A DNA stretch of 64,000 nucleotides from Emticicia sp. CRIBPO (lineage in GTDB: Bacteria > Bacteroidota > Bacteroidia > Cytophagales > Spirosomataceae): positions 457,866 through 521,865 of the forward strand of contig NZ_JAAAKV010000003.1 of the NCBI RefSeq assembly GCF_009905725.1, written 5' to 3'. The translations under genes and the position numbers were made by a program. Below the pieces are notes generated by a model that saw nothing but the letters and a program-made list of their open reading frames with translations, was not told the origin of the DNA and did not search any database. Below are positions 7,533 to 16,357 of this stretch, in pieces (the first letter of the stretch is position 1; every line of letters starts with the position of its first letter).

Positions 7533-7561
7533 AAAACGGCCTGATTTTGTCAGGCCGTTTT
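7533..7561 (-). terminator. Hairpin terminator after the ddl/RidA operon
   Basis: Arms AAAACGGCCTGA/TCAGGCCGTTTT enclose five bases. The hairpin lies about 80 bases beyond the RidA-like stop; the flanking A and T runs could let it act in both directions. Confidence 0.75.
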
Positions 7562-7640
7562 AAGGTTATTCGTCTCATGTTTCGTCTTCAAAAAACAGAG
7601 ATTAACATCACTTTGTCTTCTTTCAGAATCAGTCATTTAC

Positions 7641-8111
7641 TTATTTCTTAGGTATAATCGCTGTCGCTTCAATCTCGACCAGGATATCTGCCCGGAAAAG
7701 TTTCGACACTTCTACCAGGGAACTGGCCGGAGGATGTTGTACATTGATAAACTCATCCCGGACGTTCCTCACTTTCTGGATCTGGGAAACGTCAAGGATA
7801 AAATAGGTAAGTTTTACCAGGTTGTCCAATGACCCGCCTGCTTCCTCAACGATGTTTTTCAGGTTGATGAACACCTGCCGCGTTTGGGCGGTCACATCAT
7901 CTTTACCCACAAGGTTTCCCTGCTGGTCCAGTGCCACCTGTCCTGACATCGTCACCATATAGCTGTTGCCCAGGTCAATCACCGCTGCATGGGAATAGCC
8001 ATTGGGTTTCGGAGATTTTGCCGGGTTGATGAAACGGACAGGTTCAGCCTTTTTCTGACTAAAGCCTGTTATGGAGATCAGTAAGAGGGGGAGCAGGAAT
8101 ATGGTTTTCAT
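7641..8111 (-). CDS. Secreted RidA/YjgF family protein
   Basis: An N-terminal signal peptide (MKTIFLLPLLLISITGFSQ) precedes a RidA-like domain of about 125 residues. The domain includes YSHAAVIDLGNSYMVTMSGQVALD, the segment VFINLKNIVEEAGGSLDNLVKLTYFI and the end VEVSKLFRADILVEIEATAI, in which the Arg of LFRAD corresponds to the substrate-carboxylate-binding Arg of RidA. Cytoplasmic RidA hydrolyses reactive enamines and imines from PLP enzymes; exported members are common in Bacteroidota and their substrate is unclear. The gene is five bases downstream of ddl and probably co-transcribed with it. Confidence 0.9.
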   Translation of the reverse strand: MKTIFLLPLLLISITGFSQKKAEPVRFINPAKSPKPNGYSHAAVIDLGNSYMVTMSGQVALDQQGNLVGKDDVTAQTRQVFINLKNIVEEAGGSLDNLVKLTYFILDVSQIQKVRNVRDEFINVQHPPASSLVEVSKLFRADILVEIEATAIIPKK

Positions 8112-8116
8112 AATTT

Positions 8117-9211
8117 TCAGCTCACCGTTTTCAAAGCCGACAAGGTCTTATGTCTGTCCAGGGCAAGGTCAATCAGGCTGTCAATCAGGTCGGGGTAATT
8201 AAGGCCGGTTGCTTCCCATAATTTAGGGTACATGCTGATTTTGGTGAATCCAGGAAGGGTATTGATCTCATTCAGCACGAAAGTATTATCAGCTTTCAGG
8301 AAGAAATCGACACGGGAAAGTCCTTCGCCTCCGATGGCCGAGAATGCTTTGATGGCAGCATCTCTGAGGGCATCACTTACGGCAGGTGTAATGTCCGCAG
8401 GGATTTTCATGACTGCTCCGTCGGCATCGATATATTTGGCTTCATAAGAATAAAAGTCCCTTGTTGGCACGATTTCACCAATCACAGAGGCTTTCGGGTT
8501 TTCATTGCCTAACACAGAGCATTCCACTTCTTTGCCTACGATGGCTTCCTCAATCAGGATTTTACGGTCATACTGGAAGGCTTCATTGATAGCTTTCTCA
8601 TAACCCGCAGCGTCGGTTACCTTGCTTACACCCACAGACGAACCGGCGTTGGCAGGTTTAACGAAGATGGGTAAGCCCAGTTCCGCCGAAACGGTTTCGA
8701 AGCTCAGCTGGCCCAGCTGATGTTTGTGATAAGTGAAAAAACGAGCGATCGGAATGCCGGCGTCTCTCCACAGTCTCTTGGCTATATCTTTATCCATACC
8801 CACAGCAGAAGCCAGGATATCGACGCCCACAAAAGGAATTTCAAGTGCCCTCAAAACCCCCTGTAAGGTGCCGTCTTCGCCATAGGCCCCGTGAATAACC
8901 GGGAAAACCACGTCCACTTCCCCGAGTTTCGCTCCTGACGCTGCGTCTGTAACGTTCGCTGATTTTCCGTCAGTCCTCAGAATAACTTCCGGAGCGGAGG
9001 TATTCAATTGTATTAATTTCGGATCGTCAGGGTTGTTGAGATAATTTTCAGGATCATTGAAATGCCACTTTCCCGACTTATCTATGCCCAGAAGATATAG
9101 CTCATATTTTTGTTTGTCAATGGCATTGATGATGCTTTTTGCGGATTGCAGGGCAACCTCATGTTCTGTGGATTTTCCACCAAAAACGATCGCGACTTTT
9201 ATTTTAGACAT
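8117..9211 (-). CDS. ddl: D-alanine--D-alanine ligase
   Basis: The 364-residue protein begins with the typical VAIVFGGKSTEHEVALQSAKSI, followed by FPVIHGAYGEDGTLQGVLRALEIPFVGVDI. It continues with the ATP-grasp parts FVKPANAGSSVGVSKV and EEAIVGKEVECSVLGN and the catalytic end FVLNEINTLPGFTKISMYPKLWEATGL. It joins two D-Ala for peptidoglycan precursor synthesis in the cytoplasm. The Tyr at FYSYEAKY marks D-Ala rather than D-lactate use in most family members. It is followed after five bases by the RidA-like gene. The M56/BlaI cell-wall-stress genes start divergently about 250 bases away. Confidence 0.96.
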   Translation of the reverse strand: MSKIKVAIVFGGKSTEHEVALQSAKSIINAIDKQKYELYLLGIDKSGKWHFNDPENYLNNPDDPKLIQLNTSAPEVILRTDGKSANVTDAASGAKLGEVDVVFPVIHGAYGEDGTLQGVLRALEIPFVGVDILASAVGMDKDIAKRLWRDAGIPIARFFTYHKHQLGQLSFETVSAELGLPIFVKPANAGSSVGVSKVTDAAGYEKAINEAFQYDRKILIEEAIVGKEVECSVLGNENPKASVIGEIVPTRDFYSYEAKYIDADGAVMKIPADITPAVSDALRDAAIKAFSAIGGEGLSRVDFFLKADNTFVLNEINTLPGFTKISMYPKLWEATGLNYPDLIDSLIDLALDRHKTLSALKTVS

Positions 9212-9397
9212 TTTGATTGGTTTTACGCTTATTTGACGCTAAAGGTAAGACAGAAGGGATTTATTCTCCAATAGTAAGTGGAAATATATTGGAGAATGGG
9301 GAAAAGGACAATGGAAAATGGAAAACGGACATGATATTTCTTTCTTCTTTTTCATCCTCCTTTCTCCGGTAAAAATAAAAAAAAATCAACCTAGGTG

Positions 9398-9427
9398 TTT
9401 GTTCGTACGAAATTTTTCCTACCTTTG
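9398..9427 (+). promoter_or_regulatory. Bacteroidota promoter with embedded operator for the blaI operon
   Basis: A -33 TTTG (9398-9401) and a -7 TACCTTTG (9420-9427) are 18 bases apart. The perfect palindrome TTCGTACGAA (9402-9411) lies between them, where a bound repressor would block RNA polymerase. The repressor is probably the BlaI protein encoded 30 bases downstream. The site differs from the TACA/TGTA operator known from staphylococci. Confidence 0.65.
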
Positions 9428-9456
9428 TTTCGTTAATAAATAAAAAGCTACAAATT

Positions 9457-9837
9457 ATGGAAATTGAACCTACAAAATCAGAACTGGAAATCCTGCAGGT
9501 GCTGTGGCACCACGGGCCGTCGACCGTCCGGTTTGTCAATGACAAACTCAACGAACAGAAAAGGGCCGTTCAATATACTTCTACATTGAAACTGATGCAG
9601 ATTATGGCGGAGAAACAAATGCTGACCCGTGATGAAAGCCAGATGAAACATATCTACATTCCTTTGATTGAGGAAGGTCAGACGAAAGAGTTCCTGCTCG
9701 AAAAGTTTGTCGATAATATGTACAACGGCTCTTCAAGCAGCCTCGTGATGCAGTTGCTGGGCAACAAGAAGACTTCGAAAGAAGAAATCAGTGAACTGAG
9801 GGCTTTGCTGGACGAATTTGACAAAAATAACGCCTGA
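9457..9837 (+). CDS. BlaI/MecI-family winged-helix repressor
   Basis: The 126-residue sequence has the family pattern from the start (IEPTKSELEILQVLWHHGPSTVRFVNDKL) through the winged helix (AVQYTSTLKLMQIMAEKQMLTRDE). A C-terminal dimerisation and cleavage region follows (LLEKFVDNMYNGSSSSLVMQLL). BlaI dimers bind palindromic operators and are cut when the partner M56 sensor is activated. The sensor gene follows six bases downstream, and the promoter holds a palindrome in its spacer. The regulon probably includes this operon itself and perhaps the outer-membrane barrel gene further on. Confidence 0.94.
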   Translation: MEIEPTKSELEILQVLWHHGPSTVRFVNDKLNEQKRAVQYTSTLKLMQIMAEKQMLTRDESQMKHIYIPLIEEGQTKEFLLEKFVDNMYNGSSSSLVMQLLGNKKTSKEEISELRALLDEFDKNNA

Positions 9838-9843
9838 CCTGCT

Positions 9844-12165
9844 ATGAACTACGAACATTTACTCAAAGCCATCAGCTGGACATTGATCCACTCTCTGTGG
9901 CAGGGACTGGTTTTATCCGTTCTGGCTGGTCTGGTGATATTATTCACCCGTAAATCTGCCTCAGTAATCAGGTATAATCTCCTTTGCCTGCTGTTTTTCG
10001 GTTTTATCATTTCAGCCGGGTTGACGTTGTTCTATCAATTAGGTGAAAACAGGTTTGTCAATACCACAAAACTGGTGCAGGGTTCTGAAAATAATGTTGT
10101 GCAGCAGGAAATGGCTGTTATTGAAGTTCTTTCTGAAAAAGCCATTACCCAATCCTGGAACATCAAAAGGGCTGTTGATTTCCTGAATACCAATGCAGTG
10201 TTCATCGTGTTATTGTGGTTTGCGGTTTTCAGCGTAAAATGCTTCGGCATTCTCCGTGATTTAGGGAATATTTACCGCCTCAGAAACTACAGGACGCAGT
10301 CGCCGCCCGAACAATGGATTACGCGTTTGTCGGAGTTGCGGCAGCTGATAGGGATAAAAAGATATGTGAGACTGATGGAGTCCGGACTGGTGTCGGTGCC
10401 CAGTGTAACAGGGTTTATCAAGCCTCTGATCCTGGTGCCGGTCGGAATGCTGAGTCATATGTCTGCCGACCAGGTGGAGGCTATTTTGCTGCATGAACTG
10501 GCCCATATCCGCCGGAAAGACTACATCATTAATTTTATCCAATGTTTTGGAGAAGTGATTTTCTTCTTTAACCCGGGTGTGCTCTGGTTGTCTTCTCTGA
10601 TCAGGGAAGAGCGGGAAAATTGTTGTGATGACCTGGCGATCTCAGTCACTCAGAACAAAAGCAGGTTTGTGCGGGCCCTGGTTTCTTTCCAGGAGTATAA
10701 CCTCACCGTTAATCAGCTGAGTATGGGTTTTGGTCATGAGAAAACACCCTTGCTGAACCGGGCCAAACGCATACTTTACAGCAACAACAAGTCTTTGAAT
10801 AAACTTGAAAAGGCTTTTTTATCTCTGAGTTTGTTTATTTCCACGCTGTTGTTGTTTGCTTTTTCGGGCGGAGAAGAGATCAAAGCCCCGATAAAAAAGC
10901 TGGCTGCAGATATCAACCAGCAACTGACTCAGGCCATTACGGACAGCGATACGCTTTCGCCTTATTTTGCACGTGATTACAAACCTGCGGAAGTGGGAGA
11001 AGGTACCACCATGCAATTCACCGGAAAATACCAGGGCAAAGATGAGGTCAATTACCTCTTCAAACACAAGCGGGTACTTTATCAGGTGGCAGGGGATATC
11101 CGTTTGTTAAAAGTAAACGGTAAGTTGCTGAGTGGAAAAGACCGCGAGCCATATCTGCCTACAGTAAGAAAACTGATTGCTGAAGCAAAAAAATATCAGC
11201 CGGAAGGCGTAAGCAGTATCATGACGATGGATGGGGCAGAGGCAAGCGGTGATGGAGAAATGACGGATAAGGGCTTGAAAATCAGCGATGGCATCATAGT
11301 CAACGGCAAGTCTACGCTTTATTTCAGAGACGGCTGGGAGGTCGAAGTCAGGGATCAGAAAGTAGTGAAATTTACCATCGACGGAAAGCCGGTGCCTGAA
11401 GAAGAAACCGGGAAATACCTCAGCAGGATATCGATGATGATGGACAGGCTTAACCAGGAAATGAATGCCAATAACCGGGAAAAGGAAGCGAAGTTCGGAG
11501 AAGAGCGTAAGATCCTGGATGAATTGAAAAAGGAAGAAGCGGATCACATGAGAAAACTGAACGCCCAGTCGGATGCCACTTTGAAAAATCCCGGGGGTTT
11601 AGACCCTAAAGTTTCAGAGCTTGGCCCGTTGCGTGCTGATTATAAGGCCCTCGCATCTGAATACAAACCTGTAAACGCCCGGTATACAACCCTGCAGCCG
11701 CTGGTTAGTCCACAGACTCCTGATTATAAACCTTATACTAATGATTATACAGGTAAAACCACAAACGGTAGCCATGCCGCACTGGCTAAAGCGGATTATG
11801 AGAAGATGGGAGCACTTCCTCATAAAGTTAAAGAACCGTTAAAACTATTTACCTCAACTGAAAAATCGATGTCTGAGACCACCATTACCGATACCCACGG
11901 TAATGTGAGGAAGAAGACGGGTTTTGCGTCTGAAAGTATTCCCAAAGACTTTGATGTCATGAAACTGAACGACGATGTCATTGAAGACTTGTTGAAGGAA
12001 AATACCATCAAAAGCAAGACGGAGCTGTCTTACAAGCTTGATGCGAATGAGCTGATTGTCAATAACAAAAAGCAGCCGGAGGATCTCCACAAAAGGCTGA
12101 AGGAAAAGTACATCAAAACCCCGAAATCTGCAGTCTATTACAATTACACGATCATCAATCCATAA
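9844..12165 (+). CDS. M56 family (BlaR1-type) membrane metallopeptidase sensor
   Basis: The N-terminal third has four membrane helices (about residues 15-35, 43-63, 118-138, 323-342) around a cytoplasmic zinc protease domain. The protease motif HELAH is at about 217-221 and the ENCCDDLAI segment supplies further ligands. The remaining 430 residues, presumably periplasmic, contain no penicillin-binding transpeptidase domain of the BlaR1 type. Instead there is a beta-rich part with an ISDGIIVNGKSTLYF-like region, a charged helical stretch (about 530-580) and a set of short DYK/EYK repeats near 600-690. It should cleave the BlaI partner upon an envelope signal that is probably not a beta-lactam. 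Confidence 0.9.
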   Translation: MNYEHLLKAISWTLIHSLWQGLVLSVLAGLVILFTRKSASVIRYNLLCLLFFGFIISAGLTLFYQLGENRFVNTTKLVQGSENNVVQQEMAVIEVLSEKAITQSWNIKRAVDFLNTNAVFIVLLWFAVFSVKCFGILRDLGNIYRLRNYRTQSPPEQWITRLSELRQLIGIKRYVRLMESGLVSVPSVTGFIKPLILVPVGMLSHMSADQVEAILLHELAHIRRKDYIINFIQCFGEVIFFFNPGVLWLSSLIREERENCCDDLAISVTQNKSRFVRALVSFQEYNLTVNQLSMGFGHEKTPLLNRAKRILYSNNKSLNKLEKAFLSLSLFISTLLLFAFSGGEEIKAPIKKLAADINQQLTQAITDSDTLSPYFARDYKPAEVGEGTTMQFTGKYQGKDEVNYLFKHKRVLYQVAGDIRLLKVNGKLLSGKDREPYLPTVRKLIAEAKKYQPEGVSSIMTMDGAEASGDGEMTDKGLKISDGIIVNGKSTLYFRDGWEVEVRDQKVVKFTIDGKPVPEEETGKYLSRISMMMDRLNQEMNANNREKEAKFGEERKILDELKKEEADHMRKLNAQSDATLKNPGGLDPKVSELGPLRADYKALASEYKPVNARYTTLQPLVSPQTPDYKPYTNDYTGKTTNGSHAALAKADYEKMGALPHKVKEPLKLFTSTEKSMSETTITDTHGNVRKKTGFASESIPKDFDVMKLNDDVIEDLLKENTIKSKTELSYKLDANELIVNNKKQPEDLHKRLKEKYIKTPKSAVYYNYTIINP

Positions 12166-12377
12166 GAGGTATAATATAAAACGTTAAATGAAAAAGCTGT
12201 TGACTACCCCTGGGCCACAGGAATGTTTGCACCTGTTCTGAAATTAAAAGTATTCCTTTTTGAAGGCCGGAAACGCCTGCAAAAAAGAGCCAGAGCCATG
12301 TCAGCCCTGAGAAGCTGTATGCATAAAACTTATTCAAAAACTATAAAATCACGAAAGGCCCCGGCAACGGAGCCGCA
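12166..12377. other. Intergenic stretch between the M56 gene and the barrel gene
   Basis: About 210 bases carry no convincing gene or clear terminator. A short ATG frame near 12188 stops after 17 codons. The gap leaves it open whether the following outer-membrane gene is part of the blaI transcript. Confidence 0.5.
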
Positions 12378-12389
12378 ATGTTAACAATT

Positions 12390-14840
12390 ATGAAAAAGCT
12401 ATTTTTATTAAAATTACTCCTTCTTCTGACCTTTTCCTTTCAGGAAACCAACGCACAAAACACCGGCTCTGTCAAAGGGCAGGTGCTGGATGAAAACAAG
12501 AAACCTTTTGACGGGGCCATTGTGTCGCTGCTGACTGCCAGGGACTCGGCAATGGTCAAGACCGCGATCACGGAAGCCGACGGAAAGTTTGAGTTCGATG
12601 CCCTGGCAGCAGGTCAGTACCTGCTGATGCTCACTAACATGGGCTACGAAAAACACTTCAGCAAAGTGCTGAACATCAGCGGACAAACCGAAACCCAGGT
12701 GATCCAGCTGAGCCGGGACAACGGAAAAGAACTCAAAGAAGTGAAGGTGTCGGCCAGTAAGCCTTTTGTTGAAAGAAAGATCGACAGGACGGTCATCAAT
12801 GTGGATGCTTTTATTTCAACCGCCGGAAACAATGCCCTGGAAGTGCTGGAGCGTGCACCGGGTATCACGGTAGACCAGAACGGAGCCATTCAGTTGAAAG
12901 GGAAGTCGGGCGTGGTCATTTATGTGGATGATAAACCGACCTATCTGTCCGGTTCAGACCTGGAAAGTTATCTGAAATCTTTGCCCGCGGGGACACTTGA
13001 GCAGATAGAGATCATGGAAAATCCGCCTGCCAAATACGATGCCGCCGGAAATGCCGGGATCATCAACATCAAAACCAAAAAGACAAAAATCAAGGGGTTG
13101 AACGGGAACATTAACACCGGATATCAGCAGGGCAGGCTGCCGAAAACCAACCATAGTCTTAACTTTAACTTCAGGTATAACAAGGTCAACATCTTCGGGA
13201 CGGGTAGTTATTCTTATGTGGAGGGTTTTAACGACCTGGATATCAACCGTAAGTATTTCTTTCCGGATGGAAGTCCGCAGTCGGTTTTTTATCAGAATTC
13301 ATGGATTATCCGCAACAACGGGGCTTTTAACGGCAAAGTCGGGATGGATTATTATGCCACAGACAAAACAACCTGGGGTGTGGTCTTAAACGGGCTGAAC
13401 CGTGTTTCAAATGAGCAGATCGACAACCGGAGTGAGTTCAGAACGGTAGAGAACGTGCTTACCGGGCTGGTACTGGCAGACAATTACCAGGACAATACCT
13501 TTAAAAATAAAGGCATCAACTTCAATTTCAGACACCAGTTTGACAGTACCGGCCAGGCCATCAATGTTGATGCTGATTATATTGTGTACAACACCGACCG
13601 TGACCAGTCGTTTGAGAATTATATCTACAACGCTGAAAATACCCTGACGGACCGTGAAAAACTGACTGGGATCACCCCTGCGGCCATTAAAATTTATGCT
13701 TTCAAATCAGACTATACCCTGCCGCTGAAAGGCGATGCGAAGTTTGAAGCGGGCGTAAAAACCAGTCTGACCAACACCGATAACAAGGCGGACTATTTCA
13801 TCACCAAAGAAAATGTCACCAAACCTGATTATCAGACCAGCAATCACTTTAAATACGAAGAGGTCATCGCTGCTGCTTATCTGAACTACAATAAGAATTT
13901 CAAACGCCTGGCTTTTCAGTCAGGTCTGAGGTTGGAGCATACCATTTCAGATGGTAATCAGCTGGGAAATCCCGAAAAACCTGCTTCTGAGTTCAACAGG
14001 AAGTACACCAGTCTGTTTCCGACCGTGTTTGTATCTTACAAACTGGACAGTGCTTCCAGAAATCAGCTGACCTTCTCTTACGGTAAAAGGATCAACAGGC
14101 CTTATTACCAGGACCTTGACCCGTTTGTGAGACCGCTGGACAAGTTCACGTTTTATTCAGGTAATCCGTTTCTGAAGCCCAGTTATTCGCACAACCTTGA
14201 GCTGACCCACAGTTTTAAGAGCATTCTGAATACCACATTTTCTTATGCCAGACACCTGGACAACATCGGTGAGACCATCGAGATTGATGACAACCGGATC
14301 TATTTCAGTCGCCCGGGTAACATCGGGAAAGGGACCACTTTCAGTCTCAGTTCGGATGCCACCATTAACTTTACGAAATGGCTGAGCACCAATGTGTATG
14401 CTCAATATGCCTACATGACTTTCAACAGCCAGTTGTACGGACAATTGCTCGAATCATCCGGTAATTTTGGTTATGCTTCCATCAACAACAAACTGAAGTT
14501 TAAAAACGGCTGGAGTGCAGAACTGAGCGGGTTTTACCGGGGCAGTATGGTGTACGCCCAGTTCAAGCTGGGAGGGTTCGGGCAGATGAGTGCCGGTATA
14601 CAGAAGAAAGTTTTGAAAGACAAAGGAACCGTGAAGCTGACCATCAATGATATCTTTTATACCAGAATCAATAAAGGGGTAATCAATAACCTGAAAAACA
14701 CCTACGCTGATTATAACAACATCGGTGACAGCAGGGTAGTGGGCATCAATTTCACCTACGGTTTCGGCAAATCGTTCAAAACCAAAGCCAGGCAGGGCGG
14801 CGGTAGTGCAGACGATGAGCAGAATCGTGTGAAGAACTGA
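12390..14840 (+). CDS. TonB-dependent-receptor-like outer membrane protein
   Basis: I choose the ATG at 12390 (MKKLFLLKLLLLLTFSFQ), which gives a clean signal peptide; an ATG at 12378 would add four residues. After cleavage near TNAQ comes a carboxypeptidase-regulatory-like domain (GSVKGQVLDENKKPFDGAIVSL). A plug domain follows (ALEVLERAPGITVDQNGAIQLKGKSGVVIYVDDKP) with NPPAKYDAAGNAGIINIKTKK, then a beta-barrel of about 550 residues. This is the OMP_b-brl_3 type often found with BlaI/M56 systems in this phylum. The last residue is Asn, not the common aromatic. Its substrate is unknown; control by the upstream sensor pair is plausible. Confidence 0.9.
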   Translation: MKKLFLLKLLLLLTFSFQETNAQNTGSVKGQVLDENKKPFDGAIVSLLTARDSAMVKTAITEADGKFEFDALAAGQYLLMLTNMGYEKHFSKVLNISGQTETQVIQLSRDNGKELKEVKVSASKPFVERKIDRTVINVDAFISTAGNNALEVLERAPGITVDQNGAIQLKGKSGVVIYVDDKPTYLSGSDLESYLKSLPAGTLEQIEIMENPPAKYDAAGNAGIINIKTKKTKIKGLNGNINTGYQQGRLPKTNHSLNFNFRYNKVNIFGTGSYSYVEGFNDLDINRKYFFPDGSPQSVFYQNSWIIRNNGAFNGKVGMDYYATDKTTWGVVLNGLNRVSNEQIDNRSEFRTVENVLTGLVLADNYQDNTFKNKGINFNFRHQFDSTGQAINVDADYIVYNTDRDQSFENYIYNAENTLTDREKLTGITPAAIKIYAFKSDYTLPLKGDAKFEAGVKTSLTNTDNKADYFITKENVTKPDYQTSNHFKYEEVIAAAYLNYNKNFKRLAFQSGLRLEHTISDGNQLGNPEKPASEFNRKYTSLFPTVFVSYKLDSASRNQLTFSYGKRINRPYYQDLDPFVRPLDKFTFYSGNPFLKPSYSHNLELTHSFKSILNTTFSYARHLDNIGETIEIDDNRIYFSRPGNIGKGTTFSLSSDATINFTKWLSTNVYAQYAYMTFNSQLYGQLLESSGNFGYASINNKLKFKNGWSAELSGFYRGSMVYAQFKLGGFGQMSAGIQKKVLKDKGTVKLTINDIFYTRINKGVINNLKNTYADYNNIGDSRVVGINFTYGFGKSFKTKARQGGGSADDEQNRVKN

Positions 14841-14851
14841 TTTCAGAGGTA

Positions 14852-14880
14852 GATGATTCCGGATCAAAACCGGGATCATC
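14852..14880. terminator. Hairpin between convergent genes
   Basis: Arms GATGATTCCGG and CCGGGATCATC (one G-T pair) enclose seven bases, immediately after the barrel gene and touching the end of the convergent oxidoreductase gene. There is no clear T run, so it is a possible but weak terminator. Confidence 0.45.
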
Positions 14881-16078
14881 TGTCAAACCCGAAAAACGGG
14901 GGAATGTTCGCTTTGTTTTTGACTATGGCTTCCGTAATCATCTCTGCGGCAATCAGACTGAAAGTAATGCCGTTTCCGCCGAACCCTAAAGCAAACCAGC
15001 AATTGGGGAGATAATTGACCTGTCCGATGTAGGGTAAACCGTCTTTGGTTTCAGTGAAGGTACCGGCCCAGCTGAAATCTGTTTTGAAAACAGAACCGGG
15101 AAACAGTTTCATGAACTTTTCGTGCAATTGCCTGCTCTTTTTATTCAGGGCGGCGTCCCGCTTTTTAGGATTGTAGAAATCATCGTCCAGGCCACCCACT
15201 AAAATACGGTGATCGTCGGTGGTTCTCATGTAAAGATAAGGATGGGCGGTTTCCCAGATCAGGGCGTTTTCGTGCCAGAATTCTTTGACAGGCACAAAGG
15301 GCTCACTCACAATTACATAGCTGGACTTAAGGATTTCCACTTCTTCCTGCAGGTATCGCTGCGACTCATATCCTGCGGCAATCACCACATGTTTTGCTTT
15401 TATCTTTTTACCCCGTTCGGTCATCAGCTCTGCCGACTTACCACCGGTGGTGAGGGTTGTCACTGAGGTGGAATCATACACCCTTCCGCCTTTTTTGGTA
15501 ATGGCGTCCAGTAGCTTATAGGTCAGGTGAAAGGGATCAACCTGGGCACCGTCCTCCGAATAAAGACCGTTAGCAGACTCAAAACCAAACATTTTTTTGA
15601 TGTCATCCCGGCCCAGCAGATCCGCTTTGAATCCGTGTTTTTTCCTGATCTTGTATTCCTGCTCTGTGGTTTCCTCGTCTTTCTTAAAACTGGAGTATTG
15701 GAAACTGGGTTTCAGACAAAAGGTATCATCGCCGAGTTGTTCTGCTATGTCTTTGATTTTATAAATGGCATCGAGGCACATCAGGTAGCTTTTAACTGCG
15801 TTTTTCTCACCGATCAGCTCACTTAATTCATACAGCGGGGTATCAATCTCATATTGCAGTAAAGCAGTGCTGGCAGAAGTACTCCCGAAACCCGCATGAC
15901 GTCTGTCGACCAGCACCACATCGAGTCCGGCCTGTGCCAGATGCCAACCGCACAGAGCCCCGGTAATCCCGGCCCCGATCACCAGTACTTCGCAATCAAT
16001 GTTTTCTTCGAGAGAAGGGTAGGTATTCAATAACCCGTTTTTCAATAACCAGAAGGGATTTTCAGATCTTAAGTCCAT
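14876..16078 (-). CDS. FAD-dependent oxidoreductase of the DAO family
   Basis: I place the start at the ATG at 16078 (MDLRSENPFWLLKNGLLNTYP); a longer frame to 16309 would code through hairpin-rich intergenic DNA. The 400-residue protein has the dinucleotide-binding motif VLVIGAGITGALCGWHLAQAGLDVVLVDRR and the family GSTSASTALLQYEID. It also has HVVIAAGYESQRYL in the middle and the C-terminal GLPYIGQVNYLPNCWFALGFGGNGITFSLIAA. Members oxidise amines or amino acids (glycine oxidase, sarcosine oxidase types); the substrate cannot be read here, and no Rieske domain is present. It stands alone, convergent to the barrel gene. Confidence 0.9.
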   Translation of the reverse strand: MDLRSENPFWLLKNGLLNTYPSLEENIDCEVLVIGAGITGALCGWHLAQAGLDVVLVDRRHAGFGSTSASTALLQYEIDTPLYELSELIGEKNAVKSYLMCLDAIYKIKDIAEQLGDDTFCLKPSFQYSSFKKDEETTEQEYKIRKKHGFKADLLGRDDIKKMFGFESANGLYSEDGAQVDPFHLTYKLLDAITKKGGRVYDSTSVTTLTTGGKSAELMTERGKKIKAKHVVIAAGYESQRYLQEEVEILKSSYVIVSEPFVPVKEFWHENALIWETAHPYLYMRTTDDHRILVGGLDDDFYNPKKRDAALNKKSRQLHEKFMKLFPGSVFKTDFSWAGTFTETKDGLPYIGQVNYLPNCWFALGFGGNGITFSLIAAEMITEAIVKNKANIPPFFGFDR

Positions 16079-16184
16079 GGGATGTGTTGTTTTTTGATTG
16101 GAAAATGGAAAAAGCCAGCCCGGCGTGACCGTCAGGTCGGACGGGGAGAATGGACTTCCTCTCTCACTAACTATCCTTCCAATT

Positions 16185-16216
16185 AAAAAAACTATTCCCC
16201 GGTTTGAAAGCCGGGG
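16185..16216 (-). terminator. Rho-independent terminator after ruvC
   Basis: On the minus strand the hairpin CCCCGGCTTTCAAACCGGGG (16197-16216) is followed five bases later by a run of seven T. It lies about 140 bases after the ruvC stop. Confidence 0.7.
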
Positions 16217-16357
16217 CAAAAAGCGAAGGACTTTTGGGTCCCGATACTCGGGATAAACTCTGAAGGCCCGGTTTGTGTGAACAGGCTCTTCAGGGCCGGG
16301 AGTGTTCAATGAAGCTAACAGCTAATTGCTAACAGCTTACAGCCTAAGGCTTCCTCG
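16217..16357. repeat. Hairpin- and repeat-rich intergenic segment
   Basis: After the ruvC stop lie imperfect copies of GCTAACAGCTAA, GCTAACAGCTTA and GCCTAAGGC, plus an inverted pair of GGCCCGG-type blocks. Similar GCTAATCGCC/GCTAACTGC words recur near 20393-20430. They look like dispersed intergenic repeat debris, not coding sequence. Confidence 0.4.

Noticed and set aside
9261..9551. 96-codon minus frame over the blaI promoter
   Set aside because: It covers the blaI promoter and start in antisense and its translation looks like random, Phe/Ser-rich sequence.
12188..12241. Short ATG frame in the gap before the barrel gene
   Set aside because: It ends after 17 codons and has no coupling or motif.
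16079..16309. N-terminal extension of the FAD oxidoreductase
   Set aside because: It would code through hairpins and repeat words and lacks any family match; the ATG at 16078 fits better.
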